Source: Verrucomicrobiota bacterium
GTDB taxonomy: Bacteria; Verrucomicrobiota; Verrucomicrobiia; Chthoniobacterales; UBA10450
NCBI GenBank assembly: GCA_003217835.1
Contig: QHMQ01000115.1
Coordinates: forward strand, 1 to 12,117
Reading direction: 5' to 3'
DNA length: 12,117 nt
A program made the translations under genes and the position numbers. The notes beneath the pieces were generated by a model. The model was not told the DNA's origin. It saw nothing but the letters and a program-made list of their open reading frames with translations, and did not search any database. Positions 1 to 7,704 of this stretch are shown piece after piece. How positions within the stretch are numbered: the first letter of the stretch is position 1; each line of letters opens with the position of its first letter.

Positions 1-3
1 TCG

Positions 4-681
4 ATGCACACTATTTCCGTGACGACGCGAGAACTGCCATCGATCAACGAGCGACGACGCCTTCCTTCGCCAGCGATAACGCCTCAAGCGTTGGCGTGGC
101 ATTCGAACACGTTGTGGATGGGCTCGCGCGATCTTCGCCGGATCTATGCGATCGATGTGAAGCCGTGGACAGTTGTCCAGGAAACGGAGGCGCCCGGAAT
201 TCCGTGGGCGGCGGTGTCGATGGGGCAGGTTCTTCGCTTTACGATCGGTGAAGATCCGGACGATGATCGATATCTTCGCAGTTACGTTCCGGCGAGCGGG
301 TTCAACGGAGATCGAATCGCGTGCCCGGAGTTCACTGGGTCATACCTCAGCTTCGACGACGATCATCTCTACCTTAGTCAGTGGTACAAGCATCGCATTC
401 TCAAACTCGATGCGAGCGGGAACATTTTGCGCGTCATTAATGTCGGCGCCGAAATCTGCGGCCATGTGTTCGTCGATGGATTGATCTACGTCCTGCGCGG
501 AGAGGAAATGCCTAACGAGGATTGGCGCATTGCCCGGCTCGATCCGCGCAAAGAAACGCCGGAGGTGCAAGACCTGGCCCGTGTTCGTTTTCCTTGTCGC
601 TCGCTCACGTTTGACGGCAAACTCTTTTGGACCAACCATCGCGCCGCAAACGAGATCGTATCGTTCGCTCTGCCGAACTAA
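4..681 (+). CDS. Beta-propeller-like protein (SMP-30/gluconolactonase-like fold), function unknown
   Basis: This 225-residue soluble protein has no signal peptide or membrane segment. Its sequence alternates short hydrophobic strands with polar turns in a repeating way: a LWMGSRDLRRIYAID strand pair near residues 37-51, FTGSYLSFDDDHLYLSQW at about 109-126, HRILKLDASGNILRVINVG at about 129-147, GHVFVDGLIYVLRG at about 151-164, and a closing LTFDGKLFWTNHR near 201-213. Phrases of the type 'asp-gly, Leu-Tyr-Leu-Ser-Gln-Trp' and 'FDG..FWTNHR' are typical of SMP-30/Vgb-like six-bladed propellers that bind small ligands or sugar lactones. I cannot name a substrate or metal ligands. The ATG lies 4 nt from the window edge and the frame is open upstream, so the true start could lie outside the window, but the length is plausible for a complete protein. 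It converges on the TMEM175 gene across a 127-nt gap. Confidence in a real gene is high; in function, low. Confidence 0.85.
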   Translation: MHTISVTTRELPSINERRRLPSPAITPQALAWHSNTLWMGSRDLRRIYAIDVKPWTVVQETEAPGIPWAAVSMGQVLRFTIGEDPDDDRYLRSYVPASGFNGDRIACPEFTGSYLSFDDDHLYLSQWYKHRILKLDASGNILRVINVGAEICGHVFVDGLIYVLRGEEMPNEDWRIARLDPRKETPEVQDLARVRFPCRSLTFDGKLFWTNHRAANEIVSFALPN

Positions 682-683
682 CG

Positions 684-710
684 TTAACTCCAAAAGCATT
701 TACGAGTTAA
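684..710. other. Weak inverted repeat between convergent genes
   Basis: TTAACTC (684-690) and GAGTTAA (704-710) form a perfect 7-bp inverted repeat with a 13-nt spacer, just after the stop of the propeller gene. It is AT-rich and not followed by a T run on either strand, so it is at best a poor terminator. The rest of 682-808 shows nothing else I can interpret. Confidence 0.25.
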
Positions 711-808
711 GATCGACAAGGTGACCCTCCTTCGCAGACTTCGGCGCGACAGGTTGAGTCGGTAATATTGGACGTTAAGAAGTCAGCAGTCAGAGAAATG
801 TTCGTCGT

Positions 809-1336
809 TTACGCGACGTGCTCAAACTTTTCTGGTGAGCGTTCGGGTAAAAAGTACATCGCCGCAGGGAGAGCAATCAGGACCAAAGCGAGCGGCGTGT
901 AGACAAAGGCCGCTGGGATGGCGACGATGTAGATGAGGATCGCGATCAGATTTTTGCGCGCCATTTTCTTATTCAACGTTTTGAGCCTGGGTTCATGATG
1001 GTGCCGCGCGATCGATCCGCGCAGCAAAAAGAACGAGACCGCACCGGCCGTGGAGATGATGGCGTAAAGCGCGACCGGAAAGGGCAACGCGTGATTGTCA
1101 CCGAGGTAAACCGTTACCCATGGGATCAGTGAGATCCAGAAAAGCAGGTTTATGTTCGCCCAGAGAATGACCGAGTCGACGCGCGTGACGCTTAGCACAT
1201 AGCTGAGAAATACGGGCATCACCGGCGCCAGCGCGCTCAGTCTGGCCTCATGCGGCACCTTCAGTTCCAGCACCATGATCGTAATGATGATGGCGATAAC
1301 CCCGTCGCTAAATGCCTCCACCCGGTTGGTTTTCAT
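809..1336 (-). CDS. TMEM175/DUF1211-type membrane channel protein, with a probable internal deletion
   Basis: This is a 175-residue integral membrane protein. The N-terminus carries the family signature: RVEAFSDGVIAIIITIMVLEL at residues 5-25, the TMEM175 (DUF1211) 'R...FSDGV.AI..T..VLEL' motif that lines the pore in bacterial K+-permeable homologues. Further hydrophobic segments lie near 33-50, 56-78, 86-105, 129-147 and 149-163, so about six helices, the number expected for one repeat unit. Bacterial members work as tetramers in the cytoplasmic membrane and set leak K+ conductance. Oddity: in relatives I remember, the sequence between the second helix (here LSYVLS, 44-49) and TRVDSVILWAN (51-61) contains about 17 more residues, including a conserved Tyr-Trp-Asn-Asn-His-His-His stretch. 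Here those residues are absent without loss of frame. The ATG start directly precedes the signature. No clear ribosome binding site is visible upstream. It is divergent from the hydrolase at 1480. Confidence 0.87.
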   Translation of the reverse strand: MKTNRVEAFSDGVIAIIITIMVLELKVPHEARLSALAPVMPVFLSYVLSVTRVDSVILWANINLLFWISLIPWVTVYLGDNHALPFPVALYAIISTAGAVSFFLLRGSIARHHHEPRLKTLNKKMARKNLIAILIYIVAIPAAFVYTPLALVLIALPAAMYFLPERSPEKFEHVA

Positions 1337-1479
1337 TCAGCGGAGTGTAACATGTCGATCTGGTAAAACGAATTGCCGGTTCGATCGACAACACAATTAA
1401 GATGTCCGACAAGGTGATTGAGTCGGTAAGGCTGAAGAAATGCATCGAATTCCGTCGTCTAAATTCAAACGAGTTTTCT

Positions 1480-2375
1480 ATGAACCGCGTCTCTAACCGT
1501 TATCTCGTCCGAGTTATACTTGGATTGTGTTTCGTGTTCCCTTTGGCCTCGGCGTTGACTCACGCCGAAACGGCAGACAAGAACATTGTGTCGCGCACGG
1601 CGGAGGTCGATGGCGTAAAGCTGCATTATCTGACGGCCGGTCATGGGCCGGCGGTGATTTTGCTGCACGGTTACGCAGAAACTTCGCGAATGTGGCGACC
1701 GATTATTCCTTTGCTAGCGGAAAAGTTTACCGTCATCGCGCCCGATCTGCCGGGCATCGGTGATTCGGCCATTCCTGCGAACGGTCTGGACATGAAAACT
1801 TCTGCGACTCGCATTCACGCGCTCGCCCGATCGTTAGGCGTGGAGAAGGCGAGAGTGGTCGGACACGACATCGGTCTCATGGTTGCGTACGCGTATGCGA
1901 CGCAGTGGATGCATTTCTTCCTGGCGTGGCCGGGTGGGAGGCGATCTACAACGCCCCAAATGTTTGGCACTTTCGTTTCAACGGCGAATACCCCGAAGCG
2001 CTGGTGAAGGGGCGGGAGCGCACATACTTCGAATATTTCTGGAACGTTTTCGCTGCCGACAAGACGCGCTCGATTCCGGAAGCGGACCGGAAAGCTTATA
2101 CTGAAGCCTACGCGCGACCGGGACGAATGCGCGCGGGCTGGGCCTATTTCGCATCATGGCCGCAACTCGCCAAAGACTTCGCGCAGCTCTCGCAGACCAA
2201 ACTGACGATGCCTGTGCTTTCGATCGGCGGTGAAAAGTCATTGGGTAACGAGCTGGCGGAGCAAATGAAACTGGTCGCCGATAACGTTACGGTCGTAGTG
2301 TTGAAGGATACCGGACATTGGATCCTAGAGGAGCGACCGAAGGAAACCACTGAGGCGCTCGTTAGGTTTCTTTGA
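1480..2375 (+). pseudogene. Exported alpha/beta hydrolase (epoxide hydrolase/haloalkane dehalogenase-like), disrupted by deletion with frame change
   Basis: The first part, read from ATG 1480, has a signal peptide (basic MNRVSNR, hydrophobic core VILGLCFVFPLASAL, probable cleavage after ALTHA near residue 29). The alpha/beta-hydrolase core follows: oxyanion-hole HGYAETS from residue 63, DLPGIGDS near 89-96, and the nucleophile elbow VVGHDIG with Asp130. An Asp nucleophile is typical of epoxide hydrolases and haloalkane/haloacetate dehalogenases. This frame decays after YAYATQ (about nt 1905) and stops at 2007. The second half continues in another frame from the codon for DAFLPG at 1908 through FLPGVAGWEAIYN, a cap region, and the catalytic His in DTGHWILEERP, stopping at 2375. 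In relatives, about 10-16 residues separate YAYA.. from MDAFLPG, so bases are missing as well as the frame being lost. An in-frame ATG at 1402 would add 26 residues before the signal peptide, so 1480 is preferred. As sequenced, no complete hydrolase is made. Confidence 0.82.
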
Positions 2376-2457
2376 TCACTCGACCTGAACTCGCCACTGA
2401 AGGAGTCCGTGTTGCGACGGCGACCGGACCGGACTGGCCACTCAATGCCGGGCGGTG

Positions 2458-2548
2458 TTAGCGCGTGGGAGTCAGCAGGATCTTGAGCACCTCGTCCATC
2501 GCCGTTCTATTGCGGACAACGTTATCTTCGAGTTGCAATTGATCCGGA
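2458..2548 (-). other. Out-of-frame C-terminal segment of the patatin gene
   Basis: Immediately at the end of the patatin frame, the neighbouring frame on the same strand reads 28 codons from Asp-Gln-Leu-Gln at 2544 to a TAA at 2458-2460. It ends with RTAMDEVLKILLTPTR, an amphipathic helix-like tail. Removing one base from the CCGGA region (plus strand 2544-2548) would join ...PLGWMLS to this segment as LS-DQ. In membrane patatins of this type I recall a tail of similar kind ('N..A..EVL..L') following the LGWMLS motif. The segment is therefore likely the displaced true C-terminus. It has no start of its own and is not proposed as a separate gene. Confidence 0.5.
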
Positions 2549-4558
2549 CAACATCCAACCCAGAGGCAACGGCACGTTCGTGTCGCGAAGTGTGAAGTAA
2601 ATGATGTCTTTAGTGGCCGGTTGCGTTTCCTCTGTCTCGCTGGGGGCCGCAGTGACACCAACCTTGAAGCGCCGTTGCTCGCGTCCAATTGCCTTTTGCG
2701 CGTAGGTGCCCCGGGCGTTGCGCGTGTTCAGCAGGGTGTAGAGCGGCGCCGTCACTTCGCCAAGGAATTGTCCGTTCGTGGTCACAGGTTTTGTGCGCTT
2801 TGGTCCTGATGGTTCCGGTCCCGGCTTCGCTGGAGCAATTGCGATTGATCCTTTGCGCGGATCATTACTGATCATGATGACCTTCACGTCGACGTTCGCG
2901 ATACGGTCGTGCGCGCAAATGTCTTTGATGCGGGTGACGATTTCCAAAGCAGTCGTGGCAGCGGAATTCTCGAAGTAACCGCCATCGACGATGTGGGAGC
3001 CGTCGGGAAACCGGCCGGCTGGACTTACGAAAGTAAAACGGGCACTCATATGCGCGGCGGTACTGAGGGGAATGTGGCATCCCGCCTTTGTGATGGGCAA
3101 GCTGTGCTGGGCGATTTTGTCGGCGGCGTCCTCTGCATCAAGGAAAACGTTGGTAAGGTGGAGATTGCTAGTGATGATTCGATTGCCTTTTTCGACGGAC
3201 GTACCGTTCAAGAAAAGCGACGGGATCCATTTAGGCGAGTTCGCCGGCCAAAGCTCAACGAACGAACTCGCGAAACGATCATTACGTATTGTATCGCGCC
3301 AGGCTTTCTCCCATCCCAGTTCGAGCGCGCGTCCGCGATCGAAATACGGAATTGGGAAAGGAAGGAAGCGTTGCACCAAATCCGGGTAAAGCATCGCGGC
3401 GAGCGTGGGAGAAAGAAAATCTTGGCTGAGGATGTCGTGCGCTTTGTCTTTGAATTTGAATGAACTCGGGTTCGGCTCGGCGAGCAGCGCATCGAAGACG
3501 GCCGCGCCGAGGCTTCCACCGGAAACTGCGCTGATGGCGAAAAGATGCGGCGCAAAGTTTGAATTCGCATCCTGAATGCCGCCAAGAACGGTGGCAGTCC
3601 AGTAGGCAGCACGAATTCCACCGCCTTCGGTAGCGATGATAACGAGCGGATGTAGCGCTCCAGGGCCATCATTCTTTTCAGCGAGGCCGTACCACGTTCG
3701 AAAAGACTCGATTACATCGGCGCGCGCTACCTCCTGCGGAGGAACAACCCGAATAACGTGGTTATCGTTCCAAAAGCTGAAAAGAAGGGCCAATAAGATA
3801 AAGATGGTGATTACTGGAAACTGCCAACGACCACCGAGGTAAACCAACAAACTGCCGAAACTGATCCACGAAGCAGCGGCCAAAAACAATATTGTGCCGA
3901 TGCCAAGCCATTGGGGAACTGGAACGGGGGCTGCGGCGAAGACAATGAAAAGCAGCAATGAGACAATCAACATCATGCTCACAGCGAGGATCGTGGTCCG
4001 CCCAAGTTGAGTCGCATGTTTGACCTGTTCCTGTGGCGCCGCGCCAATCCATTTTCGGCGGACGATTAGCAGAATATAGAAAGCGATTGCCAGCACCGCA
4101 CAGAGACCGGCAAAGCAATGCAGCCAAAACTTTGCCGGCGCTATCCGATCATAGGAAGATGCAGCTACCAAAAATCCGCTCCCGACGATCAATATTGGCG
4201 CGATACCCAACAATCGCGGCATCCGTTTTTCTGCGATCTTCGAGCGGGATTGAGCGCGGCGGGCGCCAGGAAAATCGAGATAAAGAAGGACTCGCGCCGC
4301 ATACCAGCTGGATAGCGCCCAAAGGATCAGCGCCGCGAAAAATCCGAAAACTCGCGGCCAGTACCACTGCCCGCCAGCCATGCCCTCGCCCACAGTGCGT
4401 AAGATTTCAGTGCCTTGGGCGACGGAAAGAAACACGGGACAGGCAATGAAAGCGACCAGGAAGCTAAAACGAACGGGTTTGAGTTGGTGGTAAAGATCGC
4501 GAATGCGCCACCAGGTGCGCTGAACCCAGATGCCGTGTTGATTCGCTTCAGTATTCAT
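2522..4558 (-). CDS. Patatin-like phospholipase with polytopic N-terminal membrane domain
   Basis: The protein has 678 residues counted from ATG 4558; a TTG seven codons upstream gives a longer but less credible start. Residues about 30-262 hold around seven hydrophobic segments (near 30-48, 71-94, 116-134, 145-166, 187-210, 221-241 and 247-262). The patatin domain follows: the oxyanion/phosphate loop EGGGIRAAYW (GGGIR at 312-316), the nucleophile elbow SGGSLG with Ser349, and the DGG motif VDGGYFENS with Asp525. Together these give the complete Ser-Asp dyad of patatin lipid acyl hydrolases. The enzyme would be anchored in the cytoplasmic membrane and act on phospholipid or lysolipid ester bonds; substrate is unknown. 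A Pro/Lys-rich linker lies near 575-595. The observed C-terminus after PLGWMLS is a short out-of-family GSIATRR, consistent with a 1-nt frame change near 2544-2548. All catalytic residues lie before it. It lies downstream of the DUF900 hydrolase, with 158 nt between them. Confidence 0.93.
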   Translation of the reverse strand: MNTEANQHGIWVQRTWWRIRDLYHQLKPVRFSFLVAFIACPVFLSVAQGTEILRTVGEGMAGGQWYWPRVFGFFAALILWALSSWYAARVLLYLDFPGARRAQSRSKIAEKRMPRLLGIAPILIVGSGFLVAASSYDRIAPAKFWLHCFAGLCAVLAIAFYILLIVRRKWIGAAPQEQVKHATQLGRTTILAVSMMLIVSLLLFIVFAAAPVPVPQWLGIGTILFLAAASWISFGSLLVYLGGRWQFPVITIFILLALLFSFWNDNHVIRVVPPQEVARADVIESFRTWYGLAEKNDGPGALHPLVIIATEGGGIRAAYWTATVLGGIQDANSNFAPHLFAISAVSGGSLGAAVFDALLAEPNPSSFKFKDKAHDILSQDFLSPTLAAMLYPDLVQRFLPFPIPYFDRGRALELGWEKAWRDTIRNDRFASSFVELWPANSPKWIPSLFLNGTSVEKGNRIITSNLHLTNVFLDAEDAADKIAQHSLPITKAGCHIPLSTAAHMSARFTFVSPAGRFPDGSHIVDGGYFENSAATTALEIVTRIKDICAHDRIANVDVKVIMISNDPRKGSIAIAPAKPGPEPSGPKRTKPVTTNGQFLGEVTAPLYTLLNTRNARGTYAQKAIGREQRRFKVGVTAAPSETEETQPATKDIIYFTLRDTNVPLPLGWMLSGSIATRR

Positions 4559-4716
4559 AAAGAAGCTTTGCCAATGCAACGGTTCATTAGGCCATCTGAG
4601 TTTGGTTTTGCGAGCCGATAGGGTGAGGCGAATGCAAGAATGAGGTACACATTTTTATGCAATCGATTGATGGTATCTCTTTCTGCTTTTGGTTTGGTTG
4701 GCAAACTGGGGATTGG

Positions 4717-5847
4717 TCAAGCGCGCGGTGCGGGCAGTAAGTGGTATAATCCTGTGGCTGGATCTTTTTCCAGCGTGTGGTGTTCGCGCTCTGCCAAACT
4801 CTTCCCGCGAATAATCCCTCTTAGATCTTCGAATAAGACAGGCTGATCATAGGCATGGCCGAACAGATCAGAACGCACCGCTGAAGCGTCGATGATGTCT
4901 ATTTTTTTGGCGATTTGCGCAGACAGAATCGAACCAAGAAGAGCATCTTCGCGATGCGGCGGATTTTCACCAAGCCGTCCATAACCTCCATGTACAAATG
5001 TCGACGCCTCTAACGCACGATCGCGACTAGAAACATACAGGGTGATGTGGCCGCATAGCGCAGCAGCGCGTAAGAGATTATCGCGAAAATAAAGCCGATT
5101 GACGTCGGCTTCGAGGAGAACAAGGTGCGCAAACATTGGCCGCCGGGGATCAATCGCGTGAATCCCGGCTCCCGCCCGGAACAAGAAGATATCGCGCAAG
5201 CCATAGGTCATTGCTCGAGCGCCAAGACTATGTCCGATGAGGATCACCGGTGTCGTCACATCATCATCGTGAATGCCAGTGAGAAACCTCCGAATGTTTT
5301 CCTGATTTAGCAGTGCGCTCTCTTCGTCTTTTGCATACGCAAAAAGCTTGCTCGCGGAAGGCCAGCTATAAATCGCCGGCGATCGGGCTGCGTCGGGTTG
5401 AAGCTCACTCGCAAAAATTGCTGCACGATGCGCCGCAGCTGCAAAAGTGTTGTTATATCCGTGAATGTAAACAATAAGTGGGTGCCTGAGCCCGATTTGG
5501 CTCCGCAACTCTTCGTTGAATTTTCCGCGCTGAAGACCAGTGCCGGCCTCGACGTCAGGATCAAACGAAACAATGCGAGATCCGGACGAGGTGATCTCGA
5601 CTCGCGCGCGGCCGTAACGCACATACCGCTGCTCCGCAGTCGTAGCGGCAAAAGCCTTTTCTGGCGTTGTTGGATTCGATGCGACTGCTCGCGTCGTTGC
5701 GTAATAAACGCTGAGCGTAGCGGCGTGATGTGGGCTCACGGGCGCCGCGCACCCGATACACCAGACAAGCACTAGAAGTGTCGACAGGCAGGAAGACACT
5801 TTTAAGTCACGGGTATAACTCCGCGCGGAGCGGAAGCAGCGACTCAT
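4717..5847 (-). CDS. DUF900-family alpha/beta hydrolase (exported serine esterase/lipase-like)
   Basis: This 376-residue protein shows the DUF900 signature elements in order: SVYYATTR at 46-53, the strand-3/oxyanion motif IVYIHGYNNTF at 125-135, YSWPS at 160-164, and the nucleophile elbow ILIGHSLGAR with Ser207. Next come LLEADVN (Asp249, candidate acid), YVSSRDRALEAS (271-282) and FGHAYD with His331 as the likely catalytic His. The N-terminus has basic residues, then a hydrophobic stretch LSTLLVLVWCIGC. Cys33 could be a lipobox Cys, but Cys at -3 is atypical, so either a lipoprotein or an N-terminally anchored/secreted protein is possible. Relatives hydrolyse ester bonds; no specific substrate is known to me. 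The ATG start has no obvious ribosome binding site (a C-rich stretch precedes it). Same strand as the patatin gene, suggesting related lipid or ester chemistry in the envelope, which is inference. Confidence 0.92.
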   Translation of the reverse strand: MSRCFRSARSYTRDLKVSSCLSTLLVLVWCIGCAAPVSPHHAATLSVYYATTRAVASNPTTPEKAFAATTAEQRYVRYGRARVEITSSGSRIVSFDPDVEAGTGLQRGKFNEELRSQIGLRHPLIVYIHGYNNTFAAAAHRAAIFASELQPDAARSPAIYSWPSASKLFAYAKDEESALLNQENIRRFLTGIHDDDVTTPVILIGHSLGARAMTYGLRDIFLFRAGAGIHAIDPRRPMFAHLVLLEADVNRLYFRDNLLRAAALCGHITLYVSSRDRALEASTFVHGGYGRLGENPPHREDALLGSILSAQIAKKIDIIDASAVRSDLFGHAYDQPVLFEDLRGIIRGKSLAEREHHTLEKDPATGLYHLLPAPRA

Positions 5848-6038
5848 GGTGGGGGATGTTTTGCCATCACGGCCAAACGGCGGATTTTCGCGCCGAGCGT
5901 GCGCAGGCCTTCGCTATTTTGTAAAGACCATTCTTTCGCTTCGGACGGGGGAGGTTGCAGCTGGAAGAATGAGCGCCCCACGGAGAAGAGCGGAAGAATT
6001 GAGAGTTAGGAAGTAGAAATTATCGCGCGAGAGGGCTG

Positions 6039-7142
6039 TCAGGCGGAAAGCTTTTTCTTGCTCGGGACGAGTTTGTTGACGATTGAGGTAGTTCCTTTTT
6101 CCAAAAGGATTCCCCACGCACTGAGCATGGACAGCGTTGCGACAACAATGAGCAAAAACATCCAGATCGGTTGCTCGCGAATGCGAAGCCCCAACCAGAT
6201 CACGTAAGGCTGGTGTACCAGGTAGATGCCGTAAGAGAACACTCCCACCAGGCCGATTACTTTGGCCGGTCGCGGGAACCGCGAAATAATTCCGGCCAGG
6301 CCTATTATCACAAGGAAGCAGCAGGCGCCGGCGGCGAAGTCGACGAAGATGTAAGTGTAGCCATTATAGTAAAGCCGCAGGGCCGCTGGATAAAGCAGCA
6401 ATCCGGTCACTAATCCTGCGCCGCCAAGGAGAAAGCGTTCCGCGTGTCGCGGCGACTGGCCGCACCACATCCCAGCGGCCATGCCCAAAGCGAATTCGGG
6501 GAGCCGACAGATGGCAAAGCCGCCCAGTATCCACATGCCGTTCTGCGGATAGACAACCAGCATCAGATAGCGCGCGAAAAATCCGATGGCAGACGCGATT
6601 AGCACAAAGGTCCATGGCCCGAGTCTTCTCGCTGCCCAAAAAAGCAGCGGAAAGATTAGATAGAACTGGATGAGCATGGAAAAATACCACCAGGCTGCGT
6701 TCAGATAGTAGAAGTTCGCGCTTATGTTCACGAATCGCAGACCAAGCAGGCTCAGCAGAATGCGGCTATCGATTTGTTCGAAACGCGCGACGAAAGGCGA
6801 GGTGAGGTAAACCAAATGCGCGACCCAGTACATCGGATAAAGACGGAGGAACCGAGCGCGATACCATGCCGTCCATGACATCGGTCCTTTCGCCGCCCGG
6901 CTTGACGTCGATTGCATCAGGGCCCAGCCACTTAGGATGATGAAAACGCCGACCGCATGAAATCCGAGTCCAGAGAGCTTGACCCAGATATATTTCAAAA
7001 TAGTCGCAGCACTGGCGGCGAAGCTGTTCCAGTCGGCCGGCGGAAGTATCCCGTGTTCGAAGTAAGTCCGGAAAAAATGAAAGTAAACGACCACGAGAAT
7101 GGCCAATCCTTTTGCCACATCAAGCCAGAGAAGCCGCTTCAT
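6039..7142 (-). CDS. Acyltransferase-3 (OafA/YrhL-like) membrane O-acyltransferase
   Basis: This 367-residue polytopic membrane protein has about ten hydrophobic helices. It opens with MKRLLWLDVAKGLAILVVVYF followed by His22, the characteristic 'D..+G.AI..V...H' start of acyltransferase-3 proteins with the conserved active-site His. GFHAVGVFIILSGW (60-73) matches the 'G..GV..FF.LSG' motif, and RARFLRLYPMYW (95-106) the 'R+.R+.P.Y' motif. A C-terminal FSYGIYLVHQPYV matches the late 'S.Y.YL.H.P' motif. The family moves acetyl or other acyl groups onto envelope sugars, O-antigen, peptidoglycan or lipids. The frame is open a further 144 codons upstream to 7574, but that part is antisense to the kinase gene and lacks family features, so the ATG at 7142 is chosen. 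A GAGCGG lies 3-8 nt upstream. It is divergent from the kinase across 78 nt. Confidence 0.93.
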   Translation of the reverse strand: MKRLLWLDVAKGLAILVVVYFHFFRTYFEHGILPPADWNSFAASAATILKYIWVKLSGLGFHAVGVFIILSGWALMQSTSSRAAKGPMSWTAWYRARFLRLYPMYWVAHLVYLTSPFVARFEQIDSRILLSLLGLRFVNISANFYYLNAAWWYFSMLIQFYLIFPLLFWAARRLGPWTFVLIASAIGFFARYLMLVVYPQNGMWILGGFAICRLPEFALGMAAGMWCGQSPRHAERFLLGGAGLVTGLLLYPAALRLYYNGYTYIFVDFAAGACCFLVIIGLAGIISRFPRPAKVIGLVGVFSYGIYLVHQPYVIWLGLRIREQPIWMFLLIVVATLSMLSAWGILLEKGTTSIVNKLVPSKKKLSA

Positions 7143-7194
7143 CACCGCTCGGCTTAACAGCGCGTGGCAAAAGTAGGAAGTCTGAAGGAGCCTG

Positions 7195-7230
7195 ATGTCG
7201 AAATCAGACTGGATTATAATATGGTCGTAA
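7195..7230 (+). other. Possible 11-codon leader ORF with strong ribosome binding site overlapping the kinase start
   Basis: AAGGAG at 7185-7190 is one of the best Shine-Dalgarno sequences in the window. It sits 4 nt before ATG 7195, which reads MSKSDWIIIWS and stops at 7228-7230, overlapping the kinase ATG (7221) in another frame. This could be a coupling leader peptide. Alternatively the kinase may originally have started at 7195 and now be out of frame by one base. TATAAT at 7215-7220 directly abuts the kinase ATG but lacks a -35, so it is probably not a promoter. Confidence 0.3.
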
Positions 7231-7676
7231 TCATTTTTGGTGTATCGGGTGCCGGAAAGACCACCATCGGCCAAGTGCTCGCGAAAGAACTCGGTTGGCG
7301 CTTCTATGAAGCCGACGATTTTCATCCACAAACTAACATAGAGAAGATGCGCGAGGGCGTTCCGCTGACGGATCAGGATAGATGGCCGTGGCTGGAGAGT
7401 TTGCGCGAGTTGATCAAACGGTGCGTTGCCGCAGGAGAGAACGCCGTTCTGGCTTGTTCTGCGCTGAAGGAAGCATACCGCCGATATCTCCGAGTGAATG
7501 CTGACGTGAAGCTGGTCTTGCTGCGGGGAAATTATGAAATCATCGCAGATCAATTCCGACAGAGGCGCGGACATTTTATGAATCCAGCATTGCTCCAGAG
7601 TCAGTTTGCTGACTTAGAAGAACGCCCGGACAAACTCGCGCAAGAGATCAAGAGAAAGCTGCGAACCCGGCGTTGA
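7221..7676 (+). CDS. Gluconokinase-like P-loop kinase, shorter than usual
   Basis: The protein has 151 residues from ATG 7221. The Walker A motif FGVSGAGKTT (6-15) is followed by the gluconokinase signature ADDFHPQTNIEKM..G.PLTDQDRWPWL (31-58), which binds gluconate. CSALKEAYRRYLR (79-91) and GHFMNPALLQSQFADLEE (117-134) follow, both typical of the GntK family. The enzyme phosphorylates D-gluconate to 6-phosphogluconate, feeding the pentose-phosphate or Entner-Doudoroff routes in the cytoplasm. Usual family length is about 160-175. Here the sequence jumps from LEE (134) straight to RPDKLAQEIKRKL, whereas E. coli GntK has about 15 residues between these points (a 'D.LVVDI' strand). A short in-frame deletion is likely, and activity may be lost. 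An upstream in-frame GTG at 7164 would add 19 unconserved residues; the ATG directly before the P-loop strand is preferred. No sugar-acid transporter lies beside it. Confidence 0.88.
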   Translation: MVVIIFGVSGAGKTTIGQVLAKELGWRFYEADDFHPQTNIEKMREGVPLTDQDRWPWLESLRELIKRCVAAGENAVLACSALKEAYRRYLRVNADVKLVLLRGNYEIIADQFRQRRGHFMNPALLQSQFADLEERPDKLAQEIKRKLRTRR

Positions 7677-7704
7677 ATGTTCGAGCTCGCTACTGGACAA
7701 GTCC

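Noticed and set aside
2404..2435. AGTCCG...CGGACT inverted repeat between the hydrolase and patatin genes
   Set aside because: 20-nt spacer, 6-bp arms and no T tract; likely chance. Nothing else is evident in 2376-2457.
5960..6020. Purine-rich tract between the DUF900 and acyltransferase genes
   Set aside because: No repeat, hairpin or promoter structure found; composition only.
7215..7220. Perfect TATAAT hexamer
   Set aside because: It directly abuts the kinase ATG, so transcription would begin inside the gene, and there is no suitable -35 at 16-18 nt spacing.
7143..7574. 144-codon upstream extension of the acyltransferase frame
   Set aside because: It is antisense to the kinase coding region, has no membrane or family features, and the family N-terminus MKRLLWLDVAKG begins at 7142.
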